Notes: generated by a model not told the origin, from the sequence alone. A stretch of 64,000 nucleotides of DNA from Ariolimax columbianus (GCA_036924085.1 JAVGWX010000011.1:38602970-38666969); one strand, 5' to 3'; shown: positions 49,864 to 61,129, counted from the stretch's first letter. A program made the numbers and translations.

Positions 49864-50194
49864 AACAAATAACAACAATGCAGAACTAGCAAATTATTGA
49901 AGAAGGGCTAAATACATGTATGGGGAATGTTAACATATCAGGAAAAAAGGATATACTTATCTGATATAGTGTATTCCATCGTGACTGGTCGGGTCGATAG
50001 TACAACTGGAAATGAAGGACATCGGTTAAATACGGTGGCCAGGGAGCGAAAGTAGTGAGGGGGAAAGGGCCGAATAAGCTAGTGGCGGCCACATATGAAA
50101 AAGGCAAAATAGTGATCCAAGTGGAGGGGGTAGAAAGACTGATATAAGAAGGAGGGGTGGAGGGAAGACTGCAAAGGAAGGCAAATAGATGAGA
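49864..50194. other. Unassigned spacer
   Basis: May be decayed 3' LINE sequence linked to 50195-50345. Not readable. Confidence 0.3.
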
Positions 50195-50345
50195 GCCAGT
50201 ATGTGGGTGCATTCTCATGAGATGATCAAACCAACTTATTTTCTACCTGGAAATGTATTCGTTTCAAGGCCATTCTTCGAATGTCGTCGTTCCGAATTAT
50301 GTCTTTCCTGGTAACATTGATGGCTTTTCTCAAACCCTTCATTTA
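50195..50345 (-). pseudogene. LINE RT C-terminal relic (RNDDIRR type)
   Basis: The minus strand reads LRKAINVTRKDIIRNDDIRR, then KLVWFDHLMRMHPHTGS. These match the RNDDIR.......LRWFGH..RM block of RTE-like ORFs. Confidence 0.75.
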
Positions 50346-50346
50346 A

Positions 50347-50507
50347 GGGATCAAGATGCTGAGCAGCACATGAGCTGCAGTGGTCAGCGACACATAGCTG
50401 ATATCTAGCGTCAGGGCCAGCGAACCAGAGCTGCCAAGACCCTTTTACACCTCCACGATGTGATCCTGGATAACAGGATGCAGCAGGGCAGACTGGCTAA
50501 GGAGAAT
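50347..50507 (+). mobile_element. RepB 5' half, fused to SINE-C
   Basis: GGGATCAAGATGCTGAGCAG through CTCCACGATGTGATCCTGGA to GGCTAAGGAGAA, then an abrupt switch to SINE-C. The 3' half is missing. Confidence 0.85.
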
Positions 50508-50735
50508 GGGTTTGACTCCGAACTCCGCCGTCTTTTTCACGGGTGCTTGATGCGGAGTCCCCTGCATCTCGTAGTCGCCCCCTGGTGGTCTTGTCCTTGA
50601 CTTGCCACTGGGGTCGGGCGGCAGGAGACGAGAGATTGGGGATAAAAAGCAGCGCAGTTAATCCTTACTAAAAATAGCGCTAGCAAAATTAATTATACCG
50701 TCATCGTCTACGATGGACGGCAGCCTTTGCATTTG
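50508..50735 (+). mobile_element. SINE-C copy lacking its A box
   Basis: Starts at the B-box (GGGTTTGACTCC), then CCGCCGTCTTTTTCACGGG, CTCGTAGTCGCCCCC, AAATTAATTATACCGTCATC. The tRNA head 5' half was lost at the RepB junction. Confidence 0.85.
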
Positions 50736-51194
50736 GCTTCCAAAGTTTAGACATGTCTACCCTATCAAACAAAGGCTTTTTCTTGATCAATGAAAGCAAT
50801 GCATAGATTTTTGTTGTGTACTATTGATCTTTCACTTAATTGCCTTGTCAACCCACAGTCCCCGCAAAATCCTGAATTTCTCCACAAAATTTCTACCAAC
50901 ATTCACACGCTTATCTTATCCTTTTATGGGTGCACCAAATCATGTAGGATAGAAGTAGATGGTCTGCTTTCTCGGCCAAATCTGCACTTCACATTCAACC
51001 TCTTCGTCATTCGCGATCAGGCATTATGATGTAGGCTAAACCACGCGATCACACTATTGCAGCTGCTACATTGGTTATCGTTACATTACTCACCTGCCAT
51101 CTGGAATTGTCTGCCACACATAAGCTTCTGTTACAATCTGAACAGTACGACCAGCTCGGGCTTCATCAGCAATTTTCGAACCTCTTTGATAAAA
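50736..51194. other. Unassigned spacer
   Basis: No motif found. Frames are plausible in composition, but nothing is recognised. Confidence 0.35.
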
Positions 51195-51310
51195 TTAGTC
51201 GCCAAAGGTGCGAGGTTCAACTCCTACAATTGTAAAGCTCCAGTCGACCCAGCTGTAAATAGCTCTTTATGGCTAAGGAGAGAAAAAGCAGCGAAGAAGT
51301 AAGCTGGTTA
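51195..51310 (+). mobile_element. SINE-I-like fragment
   Basis: GCGAGGTTCAACTCC (B-box-like), then GTCGACCCAGCTGTAAATAG, the SINE-I core, then GGAGAGAAAAAGCAGCGAAG. Confidence 0.55.
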
Positions 51311-51544
51311 TATCACCTCACATTATGTGTACATAAAGGGCAAAACAAACAATCAATTCTCTCACGACATGAAGGAGATACGCATATGGACATAATGCTT
51401 AGAAATTCTGCTGCGTACTGAAAAATCTTAAATTTAATGTCATTTCTTTGTAATGGTCCTAAAAGATCAAACGAATTTGCCGATGTTCAAATGTCTTAAC
51501 ATCTATGGACTAAATAATATCAATGTTCTAGCGTCATATGTATT
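51311..51544. other. Unassigned spacer
   Basis: Nothing recognised. Confidence 0.4.
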
Positions 51545-51705
51545 CTAAGCCTGCATGCTAAAAATCATTTGTATCTGACATGCAGCTGAGTAGAAAATCT
51601 ATAGCTGTAAACTACAACACTTTCCGTCCTCCTGACAGCATCCTGGCAGTTGCAAAGTCCTTTTCAGGGCTTAGACGCAGGAGATTGAAAACGAACAAAG
51701 AAGAA
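51545..51705 (+). mobile_element. RepB 3' fragment, GAA tail type
   Basis: GCTGTAAACTACAACACTTT, CCTGGCAGTTGCAAAGTCCT, CAGGAGATTGAAAACGAACA then AAGAAGAAGG. Confidence 0.7.
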
Positions 51706-52324
51706 GGAGATATACCAAAATGTTTAGAATTGAAAGTAGAATTGTATGTGTGTAACCTTCCCCAAGCCGATGTATTGGTTGTGTGGCATTTAAAGACAAT
51801 TCGCAAGCCGATGTATCGGTTGAGCGAATTGAATAAGTTACAGATAATAACATAACTGTCATTACCCTTATCTATCACACAACTTTTTGCCCCCCCCCCC
51901 CTCCCCTCCCCCTTGTGTGCCAGCAAGCCCTTTGAAATAACGAACTAAAAAGTCATTGAGACTTCAGTGATTTCACCAGATCTGTTTTCAAATTCCGTGT
52001 CTTGTCACAGCTGACGTGACTAGAGATGATACGTCACGTTTTCAGAATAAACAGAAAAGTAACAACAGTAGAAGTTAATGGAATAAATTGCTTCAGTGTG
52101 GCTTTCATTTCTGAAGAGTTACGTCAAGTGTCGTGATTGTTAATCATCATAACGATTTCTCAATTAACCCCCGTCGGTCGTTAGCGCTTATCATCCGATG
52201 GGCAGGTACAGAGATCGTGTGATGGGTTGATGTACATGAAGGTCAAGATCACTACAGTTGAACTGCATGTTTTATTTGACCTCAGTCAGATGGAAATATA
52301 TTCGGTTTAGAGGTCTCTTTGAGG
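51706..52324. other. Unassigned spacer with C run
   Basis: A CCCCCCCCCCCCC tract lies near 51889-51901. A duplicated phrase, AGCCGATGTATYGGTTG, occurs near 51767 and 51807. No gene. Confidence 0.4.
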
Positions 52325-52526
52325 AGTCTCATGACGTCATGTTAGTGGTCTAGAAGTCACATGAAGTCATGTTAGAAGTATATGAGTCATGTGAAGTCCT
52401 ATTTATGATCTGTGAGTCACATGAAGTCATGTCAGTGGTCTGAGAGTCAGATGAAGTCATGTCAATGGTGTGGGAGTCACTTAAAGTCGTGTTGGTGGTC
52501 TAGAAGTCACATGAAGTCATGTAAAC
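52325..52526. repeat. About 28-bp tandem repeat, 7 units
   Basis: Units around GAGTCACATGAAGTCATGTC plus AGTGGTCT, imperfect. Confidence 0.88.
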
Positions 52527-52680
52527 CAGCCAACCAACCACCCAACCATCCAGCCAGCCAACCAACCAGCCAACCAACCAGCCAACCAACCAGCTAACCA
52601 ACCACCAAACCAGCCAGCCAGCCAGCCAACCAACCAACCAACCTACCGACCGACCAACCAACCAACCAACCAACCAACTG
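52527..52680. repeat. (CCAA/CCAG)n tetranucleotide repeat
   Basis: CCAACCAACCAGCC-type repeats, adjoining the 28-bp array. Confidence 0.95.
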
Positions 52681-53044
52681 ACCAAAAACTTTCACCTACT
52701 TTATTTCCCCACTGCCTTAACCAAACTTGTGATTTCGATGTGCCTTTGTTAATTTGTGCACCTGCATTCTTACATCAGAGGTTTTTTAACAACTGTTTCA
52801 CATCTGACGACGATCTCTTTACAGTGCACGACGAAGACCACACAGTAGATGGATATTTGAAATAACAGCAGTCTTAGAACAGCATCAGCTTGCAACACAC
52901 ACGGTTGGATACATGACATAATAGAAATCGTACAACACAGGCTTGTAAACAGACGCAACACAAGTGATCCAAAAGAGGACTCTGCAGCTTGCCACTACAG
53001 TTAGCAGCACAAGTCGTCGAGAAACGTAAGTACCAGTTTAACAT
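52681..53044. other. Unassigned spacer
   Basis: Nothing recognised. Confidence 0.4.
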
Positions 53045-53244
53045 ATTGAGATGATCTTCTTCTTCTTCTTCTCCTTCTTCTTCTTCTGCTTCTTCTTCTT
53101 CTTCTGCTGCTTCTTCTTCTTCACTTATTGTTTTTCTCTTTTATGTTTCGTTTGAGTATTCGAGTGGCAGAGCTCTCGCCTCGTATGGCAAGGGTTTCTT
53201 CTCCTTCTTCCTCTTCTTCTTTTCTTCTTCTTTTTCTTCTTCTT
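53045..53244. repeat. (TTC)n tracts
   Basis: TTC/CTG-interrupted runs at 53058-53120 and 53198-53250. The second is the (GAA)n tail of the LINE at 53245. Confidence 0.9.
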
Positions 53245-53430
53245 CTTCTTCGTACTCCGTCAACTTGAATATGCTCGAAGAAAGCAGCGGTCATCCTGAG
53301 GCTGTCGACACTGCCATCCTGAGGCTGTCGACACTGCCATAGAGCGTGTCTAGTGTTGGCACTGGTGATGGCCACAAGTGCTTTCTCTGGTCCTCGTCAG
53401 GCAATTTTGCAGCAGATGTTCAGCGGTCAA
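53245..53430 (-). mobile_element. JocL LINE 3' end
   Basis: Matches 15760-15920: the reversed C-terminal codons (GCAGCGGTCATCCTGAGGCT, GGCACTGGTGATGGCCACA, GCAGCAGATGTTCAGCGGTC). A 25-bp piece of ORF (CATCCTGAGGCTGTCGACAC...) is tandemly duplicated at 53292-53340. Confidence 0.85.
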
Positions 53431-54465
53431 AGTGTCTTGCCCCATCTCATTGTGCCTTGACTCCACAGCACATTGGTGGGTGACCACCAGTAGCATCAGG
53501 TGGGTCCCTTCGAGGCGTGGGGACTGACACTCTCTCTGCCTGGTGGGACTCCACAGATGAACACCATACTATCTTCTTTTAAATTGTGACGTCATCATAC
53601 GGTGATTTACATTGCAGTATCGTTAGGCATGTGGACCAGTGCATCCTATTTCAACAGGCGTTTCTGTAGGGTTGCCCTCCTTAGCCGTTGGCTGTCCCCA
53701 ACCCATCTGCAAGGCAGCAGTTGTTTGAGATCAGAGTTGTCTCTTTTAGGAATGTTGTCTTGCAGGACTATCGAGTCTTCCCCACCCGTGTTTCTTTCAG
53801 GTTTTCTATCCTTTAGGTGTGCTATCAACCAGTACTGTCAAGCTCCTTCTTCCCTGGTTTTTACACCCCGTTTGCTCACGAAGTTTAGCCAGCTAGTCAA
53901 AGGTGTTTCCCAGGGGGTGGCGCTTGGAGCCATACGTGAGTTAGACAGGAGTGGGGGAACCAAATAGAGTCCAGGCCATCCTATGCTGCTAGGAAGTGAC
54001 TACCTGTCACCTTGAGGTACTATCCCTTACACAGTTCTGCCCTACCCCTCCCCCGACACACTTCTGCCCCCCTCCCCACCAACGGCAAGGGTATTAGGCT
54101 CGGTTTCCGTTATCAACTGTTGACCCATCTGTAAGTTGAACCCGGTTTAAGGTTAGGGAAACAAAACCAGCAGTGTAAATAACTGGCCATCACGTCTCAT
54201 AAAATACTGAGGAGGTCTATATCCACGCACCCCTTCCCCTCCTCCACACCCTCCCACTCCATGTAAAGCTTAGCAGGTGAGCAGGTCCGTTTATTTACAC
54301 GCTAAGGTACCCAAACCAAGTTAAACCCAGCCTTACCCCATTCTCCGATGCTAATTGTCCACTAGCTATTTTTAGCTCGGCATTGTGCTAGAACTGTGGT
54401 CTGAATTTCAACAGAAATGAATCCTCCCGTCTTAAGCCCCAGTGTGTCTAGGAAAATTGATGGAG
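53431..54465. other. Unassigned spacer
   Basis: About 1 kb without recognised element. A few short frames lack motifs. Some phrases are coding-like but unrecognised. Confidence 0.35.
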
Positions 54466-54785
54466 TTATTTGTTGTTGTTGCTGCTGCTGTTGTTGTTGT
54501 TGTTGTTGTTACTGTTGTTGGTGTTGTTGTTGCTTTTGTTGTTGATGTTGTTGTTGCTATTGCTGTTGTTGTTGCTGTTGCTGCTGCTGTTGTTGTTGTT
54601 GTTGCTGTTGTTGTTGTTATTGCTGTTGCTGTTGCTGCTGCTGTTGTTGTTGTTGTTGTTCTTGTTGTTGTTGTTGCTATTGTTGTTGCTGTTGTTGTTG
54701 CTGTTGTTGTTGTTGTTGTTGCTGTTGTTGTTGTTGCTGTTGTTGTTGCTGTTGTTATTGTTGTTGTTGCTGTTGTTGTTGTTCG
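54466..54785. repeat. (GTT/GCT)n microsatellite, 320 bp
   Basis: GTT with GCT and GAT interruptions. The left flank (GATGGAGTTATTTGTTGTTG) resembles the flank of another GTT run near 57147-57175. Confidence 0.96.
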
Positions 54786-54825
54786 CCGAATTCTTATTCA
54801 TGTTTTTGTTATTCTTATTTTTATT

Positions 54826-54904
54826 CTCTTTTTCTCCTCCACCTTCTTCTTCTTCTCCTCCTCCTCCTTCTTCTTCTTCTTTCTCCGTCTGGTCATGCAC
54901 AACA

Positions 54905-54936
<32 letters not shown>

Positions 54937-55335
54937 CTTCTTTCTCCTTCTCCTCCTCCTCCTTCTTCTTCTTTTTATTCTTCTTCTTCTTCTTCTGTTT
55001 TCTTCTCCTTCTCCTTCATCTTTCTCCTTCTTCTTTTTCTTCTTATTTCTCCTCCTCCTACTCCTACTTCTTCTTCCTCTTCTTCTTTCTTCTCCTCCTC
55101 ATTCTTCTTCTTCTTTCTCCCCCATCGTCTTCTTTCTCCTCCATCCTTCTTATTTCTTCTCCTCCTGCTCCTTCTCCTGCTTCTTCTTCGTCTTCTTCTT
55201 CTTCTTTTTTCTCCTACTCTTCCTCTTTCTCCTCCCTCTACTTCTTATTCTTATTCTTCGTCTTTTTCTTCTTTTTTCTTTTTCTTCCTTCTCCTCCTTC
55301 TTCTACTTTTTCGGCTTCTTCTTCTTCGTTGTGAT
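54826..55335. repeat. Polypyrimidine tract, 510 bp
   Basis: TTC, CTC, TCC and TTT mixtures with strong strand asymmetry. Long Ser/Phe/Leu frames here are not genes. Confidence 0.96.
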
Positions 55336-55349
55336 GGCGTGTGGTAGTC

Positions 55350-55695
55350 AAAACTAACGGCTGGTCAGCCAAAACATACTGATTATACATGTTAGTCAGG
55401 GTCAGGCAAAATATACTGGACAAGACCCTCACCTCGACTTCCCTGTAGTCCTCCCTGGAAACTGGCTGTCCTTCTTGCCAGTCTGGATAACGAGCTGGGG
55501 GATCGACGTGATCCCCGTTGTAGTGAGCATCACGCAGAAGCCAAGTGTAGCGCAACCGCTTGGGCGGGCGGCGCCTGTTCTTCTTCATCAGCACGCTCGG
55601 GATGCGAGGAAAGCTACCGCAAACCGACACTAAACGTCCTTTTCAGAGCACACAACAGAGTAAATCTACTCATTGTGGACATTCATAACAACAGC
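55350..55695 (-). mobile_element. RepA copy
   Basis: Reversed right end ACTAACGGCTGGTCAGCC, one unit, body reversed (GATCGACGTGATCCCCGTTG, CTTCATCAGCACGCTCGG), left end TACTCATTGTGGACATTCAT and AACAACAGCAG. Confidence 0.85.
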
Positions 55696-55789
55696 AGCGA
55701 GGCTGCGATATCTGCGCATTTCTGCCCGATACGTTATGTTTCAGCTACTTTTTTTAAGACAAAGTTTGCCTTCTTTAATTAATTTTTTT

Positions 55790-56028
55790 ACGTTAGCCTA
55801 ATTTCTCTATTTTCTCAAGGCAGTGTGCGTTGCATTACTGTTTTTATTTTTGCGCCTGTCGGCTAAGTGCATCCGACTTCGGCATTCATTATAAGGTAGG
55901 GGCTGCTTCCTCCTTCATTTTCTAAGGGTTTTGCTTTCCAGGGGTAACCGCCGGTTATGTGATGGGGGTCGAACCCAGCACCTTTTCGTTGTGAACCGTG
56001 TCACTTAACCACAAGCACACGCCTTCCC
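55790..56028 (-). mobile_element. SINE-D copy, diverged
   Basis: Reversed: head AGGGGAAGGCGTGTGCTTGT, B-box GGGTTCGACCCC, GCGCAAAAATAAAAACAGTA. More mutated than other copies. Confidence 0.8.
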
Positions 56029-56114
56029 CTATGCTTGCCTTCGAATTTCTATCCCTATTTGTTAGCCACACTACACTAATGCAGCTTGTTTTTATGACCG
56101 GGGAGGCGGAATAG

Positions 56115-56700
56115 GGGTTTGGTCAGCTCTGGTTGGCTGAACCTGGTGCAAGCTGTTAACTCTGGTTGGCTGACCCTGATGCAAGCTGCCAGCTATGGTT
56201 GGCTGACCCTGATGCAGGCTGCCGGCTCTGGTTACCCTGATGCAGGCTGCCAGCTATGGTTGGCTGACCCTGATGCAGGCTGCCAGCTCTGGCTACCCTG
56301 ATGCAGGCTGCCAGCAATGGTTGGCTGGTCCTGTTGCAAGCTCCCAGCTCTGGTTACTCTGATGCAGGTTGCCAGCTCTGGTTACCCTAATGCAAGCTGC
56401 CAGCTATGGTTACCCTGATGCAGACTGTCAGCTCTGGTTGGCTGACCCTGATGCAGACTGGCAGCTCTGGTTGGCTGACCCTGATGCAGACTGGCAGCTC
56501 TGGTTGGCTGACCCTGATGCAAGCTGCCAGCTATGGTTACCCTGATGCAGACTGTCAGCTCTGGTTGGCTGACCCTGATGCAGACTATCAGCTCTGGTTG
56601 GCTGACCCTGATGCAGACTGGCAGCTCTGGTTGGCTGACCCTGATGCAGACTGACAGCTCTGGTTGGCTGACCCTGATGCAGGCTGCCAGCTATGAGTTG
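56115..56700. repeat. RepB-type 33-bp VNTR, about 18 units
   Basis: Units of GCTCTGGTTGGCTGACCCTG plus ATGCAGACTGGCA, homologous to the RepB VNTR but with TGGCTG for TCGCTG. Many units shortened to about 24 bp. Only faint RepB sequence around it. Confidence 0.9.
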
Positions 56701-56814
56701 TATCTGCTGTTAGTTCATTCGCTGTGTCGCGTTTTCAACTCTTGTTGTTATTTGAATGAGGAGCTGCAATGCCACGAGGGAAGCATGGGACTACCCATGT
56801 GCTTGGGGCGATGG

Positions 56815-57118
56815 GACTAACGTCTGGTCAGGCAAAACATACTGATCAGCTAATGTTAGCCAGGGTCAGGAGACATGTACTGGCCAAGACCCTCACCTGA
56901 CCTTCTCGTTGGTCGTCTTGGAAACGGGCTGTTGTCGAGGACAGCAATCCGCTAACAATGTGAGGCTCGACGTGATCTCCGTTGTAGTGAGTAGCACAAC
57001 CGCCTGGGGGATCCCGGTCCACCTTCATCAGAACGCTTGGGATGTGAGGAAAACTACTGCAACCCGTCACTTAACGCCCTATTCAGGGCGCACTTAAGAG
57101 TGGGCATTTGTAACAACA
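56815..57118 (-). mobile_element. RepA copy
   Basis: Reversed right end GGACTAACGTCTGGTCAGGC, one unit, body (GACGTGATCTCCGTTGTAGT, CACCTTCATCAGAACGCTTG), left end GTGGGCATTTGTAACAACAA. Confidence 0.87.
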
Positions 57119-57282
57119 ACAACAGCCTAAGTGCCCTAGAAATGTGATGGCGTTATTTGTTGTTGTTGTTGTTGTTATTGTATGATGAACTAAACGTGGT
57201 TATTAGGGATCTATTCAAAAACCACGTGAGAAGTACGAGACTAACCACTAGAAAAACATTAGAAAATAAATGTAGTCATTTC

Positions 57283-57835
57283 TTCTTCTTCTTCTTCTCA
57301 CGCTGTCAGACGTCGACTTGAATTTGTTAAAAGAAAACAGCTGTCATCCTGAGGTTGATGACAATGTCATAAAGCTAGTCTAATGTTGGCACTGGTGATG
57401 GCCACATGTGCTTTCTCTGGTCCTCGTATGTCGGACAATTTTGCAGCAGATGTTCAGGGGTCATTTTCTCTGTACCACAGGTACATTCGTCAGTAGCACC
57501 TATCTTCAGTTTATTGAATAGATGGTAACTGAATCTGCTGTGGCCGTGTGGGGTCTGAAGACCACGACCTGCTCTCTTCTGTTCAATTGGTAATAAACAT
57601 TTCATGTGCAGCCAGTATGCTCTTGTTTCCCATTTGTTCATGTTTCCTGTGGACTCTTCGTATGTCACACTTCAATCTGGTTGTGTTAATCTTCCACCTT
57701 CTTTAACCAGTCTGTCTGCCTCCTCGTTGCCTTGAATGTTATAGTGGGATGGGACCCACTGTACTACGACTCTTCTGGGTTTGGACTGCCGAAATAGTTG
57801 ACAGAGCTCTGATCTTATATCATATAGGTCTCTAT
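57283..57835 (-). pseudogene. JocL LINE RNase H and 3' end
   Basis: The minus strand gives VVVQWVPSHYNIQGNEEADR (about 57765-57700), then an eroded YEESTG and RGLQTPHGHSRFSYHLFNKL, ATDECTCGTEKMTPEHLLQN, then (GAA)n at 57283-57297. Truncated at 57835 (5'). Frameshifts near 57560. Older than the copy at 26708. Confidence 0.85.
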
Positions 57836-58079
57836 TTCTCTGATGAAGTTATATGAATGATGAATTATATGTCGACCAGAGAAGCCAAAGACGAACCGCC
57901 AGTTTTATGACTACATAAGGTGTTATTATTTGAGGAATGAACTGTGCGCCGGTAGGTCGTCTGAGTCGTCCCGCCAGTTTTGTAAGTCGGTGTATTTATT
58001 TACGGGATCAACCCATATAGCGGCCATAGAAACATGAAACTAAGCACTAGTTTTAATGATGAAACATCATTGAGTTATT
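57836..58079. other. Unassigned spacer
   Basis: Low-grade traces of the following repeat (GTCGACCAGAGAAG, CCGCCAGTTTTATGACTACA). Confidence 0.45.
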
Positions 58080-58980
58080 TGATGAATGTACTATGTAGCG
58101 ACTAGAAAAAGACCTTTAGTTATTGTCTTGTAGCGACGAGAGAAAGACCTCTAGTTTTATAATGTGGCGACGAGAAAGGGAAGAGGCTGAACTTCAGGCT
58201 TACACGAACCTCCAGTTTTATGACGTAGCGACGAGAGAAAACCCTCCAGTTTTGGGATAAAGCGACATGAGAAGGACCTCCAGTTTTAGGATGTAACGAC
58301 AAGAGAAGGATGAGAAGGAACCTCTAGTTTTGTGATGAAGCGACGAGAGAAGGACCTACCGTTTTGTGATGTAGCGACGAGAGAAGGACCTCCAGTTTAA
58401 GATGTACAGACAAGAGAAGACTGAGACGGACCACCATTTTTAAGATGTAGCGACAAGAGAAGGCTGAGAAGGACCTCCAGTTTTGTGATGTACCGACGAG
58501 AGAAGGACCTCCAGCTTTAGGATGTAGCGGCAAGAGAAGACTGAGACGGATCTACAGTTTCATAATTAAGCGACGAGAAAAGGACTTCTAGTTTTGGGAT
58601 GTAGCGACAAAAGAAAACTGAAACGGACCTCCATTTTTAAGATTTAGCAACGAGAAAAGGGTTTTTGTGATTTAGCGACAAGACAAATCTACAACTAACC
58701 TCGAGTTTTGTGATGTATCAACGAGACAAGTCTACAGATAATCTCCAGATTTATGACCTATGAACGAGAACATTCTGCAACTAACCTCCAGTTTTATGAT
58801 GTATCGACTAGAAAATTCTACAACTAACCTCCAGTTTGATGATGTATCGACTAGAAAATTCTACAACTAACCTCCAGTTTGATGATGTATCGACTAGAAT
58901 TTTGTACAACTAACTTCCTGTTTATAATGCATCAGTGAAGAAAGTCTACAACTAACCTCCAGTTTTATGATGGAAACAGA
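58080..58980. repeat. Degenerate 34/45-bp tandem repeat
   Basis: Units of GATGTAGCGACGAGAGAAGG plus ACCTCCAGTTTT, with an optional AGACTGAGACGG insertion. From 58680 it shifts to CGACTAGAAAATTCTACAAC plus TAACCTCCAGTTTGATGATG (about 43 bp). Confidence 0.9.
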
Positions 58981-59527
58981 TGTGGTTAATTTGAAAGATG
59001 TCATTCAATGTTTTATGAGGACAATAGCTGTTACTACAATCGTGTAGGAAGAAATGCCTTGTCCACCAGCTAACTCATCTATAATTGAATTCCCAGAAGC
59101 GGTGAGCTTTGGGTAATATGAATGTAAGCTGAGTTAGAGGAAGAATATAGCACGCAATGTATTGATTAGTTGATCCAAGTAAAACATGTTAGTTACCCGA
59201 GAGGCCGCTGCGGTGAATGCCTTCTGCATGTTGTCGTGTGCTGGTAATTCGCCGCTGTCACGACTTTCGGTTTAATCGAAGCGATATACAGAACAAAACG
59301 CGAACGTGCTGATTCAATACAGGACGAGGATTGTTGGCTAGAGAGCTTGATTATTTTTCTTAGTATGTTTATTTGTTTTTTTGTTGTTGGTTACCTTAAT
59401 CTGCGACAGCACGCGCGTCTCAGGAAGTGGTTTTACCACCAGCAACAACAAAATGCTGCTGGTGATTTGTGTATCTGAGTGTGACAGGCGAGGATTCAAA
59501 ATGTAAACATGTAATTGTTGTTACTGT
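58981..59527. other. Unassigned spacer
   Basis: Nothing recognised. Confidence 0.4.
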
Positions 59528-60125
59528 TGCTGATGCAGCGCCATCCTGGCTCACGCCCATCTCACGGGCTCAAGCCCATCTCCCGGGCTCAGACTCATCT
59601 TCCGGGCTCATGCCCATCTCCCAGGCTCAGGCCCATCTCCCGGGCTGAGGCCCATATCCCGGGCCCATGCCCATCTCCCGGTCTCAGACCCATCCCCCGG
59701 GCTCAGGCCCATCTCCCGGGATCAGATCCATATCCTAAACTCAGGCCCATCTCCCGGGCTCATGACCATCTCCCGGGCTGAGGCCCATCTCCCAGGCTCA
59801 GACCCATCTCCCAGGTTCAGACCCATCTCCCTGGTTCACGCCCATCTCCCAGGCTCATGCCCATATCGTGTGCTGAGGCCCATCTCTCGGGCTGAGGCCC
59901 ATCTCCCGGGCGCATGCTTATCTCCCGGCCTCATGCCCATCTCCCAGGTTCACGCCCATCTCACAGGTTCACGCCCATCTCCCGGCCTCATGCCCATCTC
60001 CCAGGTTCATGCCCATCTCCCAGGTTCACGCCCATCTCCCAGGTTCACGCCCATCTCCCAGGCTCATGTCCATCTCCCGGCCTCATGCCCATCTCCCAGG
60101 CTCAGGACTCAGGCCGATCTCCCAA
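59528..60125. repeat. 18-bp GC-rich satellite, about 32 units
   Basis: Unit CCCATCTCCCGGGCTCAG and variants. Unlike the AT-leaning surroundings and rich in CCCGGG. Frames with 6-residue period are artefacts. Confidence 0.94.
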
Positions 60126-60224
60126 ATGATGTGCTATAGTATATGAACCTATTCTGCTGGTACCAAACAGAAGCGTAATAGAAGCGTATTACTAATACTC
60201 ACGGGGAGGAAGACTAACGTCTAG
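60126..60224. other. Spacer with RepA end scrap
   Basis: 60206-60222 (GGAAGACTAACGTCTAGTC) resembles the reversed RepA terminus. Confidence 0.4.
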
Positions 60225-60625
60225 TCTGAGAATCATGGACAATTATCAAAACTTCCGATAAAGAATCGAATCGTTCGAGTCAAAATGTTACAGAAAGATC
60301 CTCAGAATACCCTGGACAGAGAAAAAAGACAAATGTAGACATTTGGCAAGAGTTGAGCATAGAGGAGAACTGGTTTATCAATTCCATTTTGGCTAGAAAA
60401 TGCAAATACTTTGGTCACATCAAGAGACACAGCGATCTTGAGAGAACAGTGATGGAAGGTATGATGCCAAGAAAAGAGTAAGGGGTAGACCAAGAAGACA
60501 ATGGCACCAAGATATCCAGGAATGCCTGGGTATGACTGTGGCGGAGGCTGGAGTTCTGGCAAGGGAACGAGTTTCTTTCAGACAGACTGTGATGGGAGCG
60601 ACGTTCTATAAAGGACATGCTACAT
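60225..60625 (+). pseudogene. RTEL LINE C-terminal relic
   Basis: Close relative of 1780-2165: TACAGAAAGATCCTCAGAAT, GGCAAGAGTTGAGCATAGAG, CAATGGCACCAAGATATCCA, GAACGAGTTTCTTTCAGACA. Frames broken. Ends in CATGCTACATGGTGATGATG. Confidence 0.82.
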
Positions 60626-61129
60626 GGTGATGATGCGATTATATTGTGTCTAAGTTATTACTTATATCGTGTCTAGATTATGTTGGTCTGTTATTGCTTA
60701 TATCGTGTCTAGATTATGTTGGATGTAAGTTGCTTATTTCACGGAAATATTTCAAGTTTGGGTAATTTAAAACTTATTTTGGTTTGTCGGAATTATAGCT
60801 GATTGTGTTTCCAATAATTGAGATTCCATTGTGTCCACATTAAAGCGTATGAAAAGCTGAATTATACCTTATTGACTAAATTACAATATAATGCGAATCT
60901 TTCTCTCTAGAACTCATGCATATCTGATAGCTTAATGTTCCTGCATATAACACTAATGTGTCCACATTAGAGCTTATATTCGACACATATTAGCACCTAG
61001 TTCTTGTAGAGTTGATCGTCCAGCATATAGATTTGATATAGTGTGCACATTGTGTATCACATCTCGTATTGATGTTTATACAAATTACGTAAGGAGCTTC
61101 TTGTAATCTGCTTCTTTTTGTGTAATATC
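60626..61129. other. Unassigned spacer
   Basis: AT-rich, nothing recognised. A 50-bp phrase around CTTATATCGTGTCTAGATTA occurs twice near 60660-60720. Confidence 0.4.

Noticed and set aside
54442..55347. Open frames of about 300 codons, poly-Val/Leu then Ser/Phe-rich
   Set aside because: They are translations of GTT and TTC microsatellites. Two overlapping plus frames are both open, as expected for triplet repeats.
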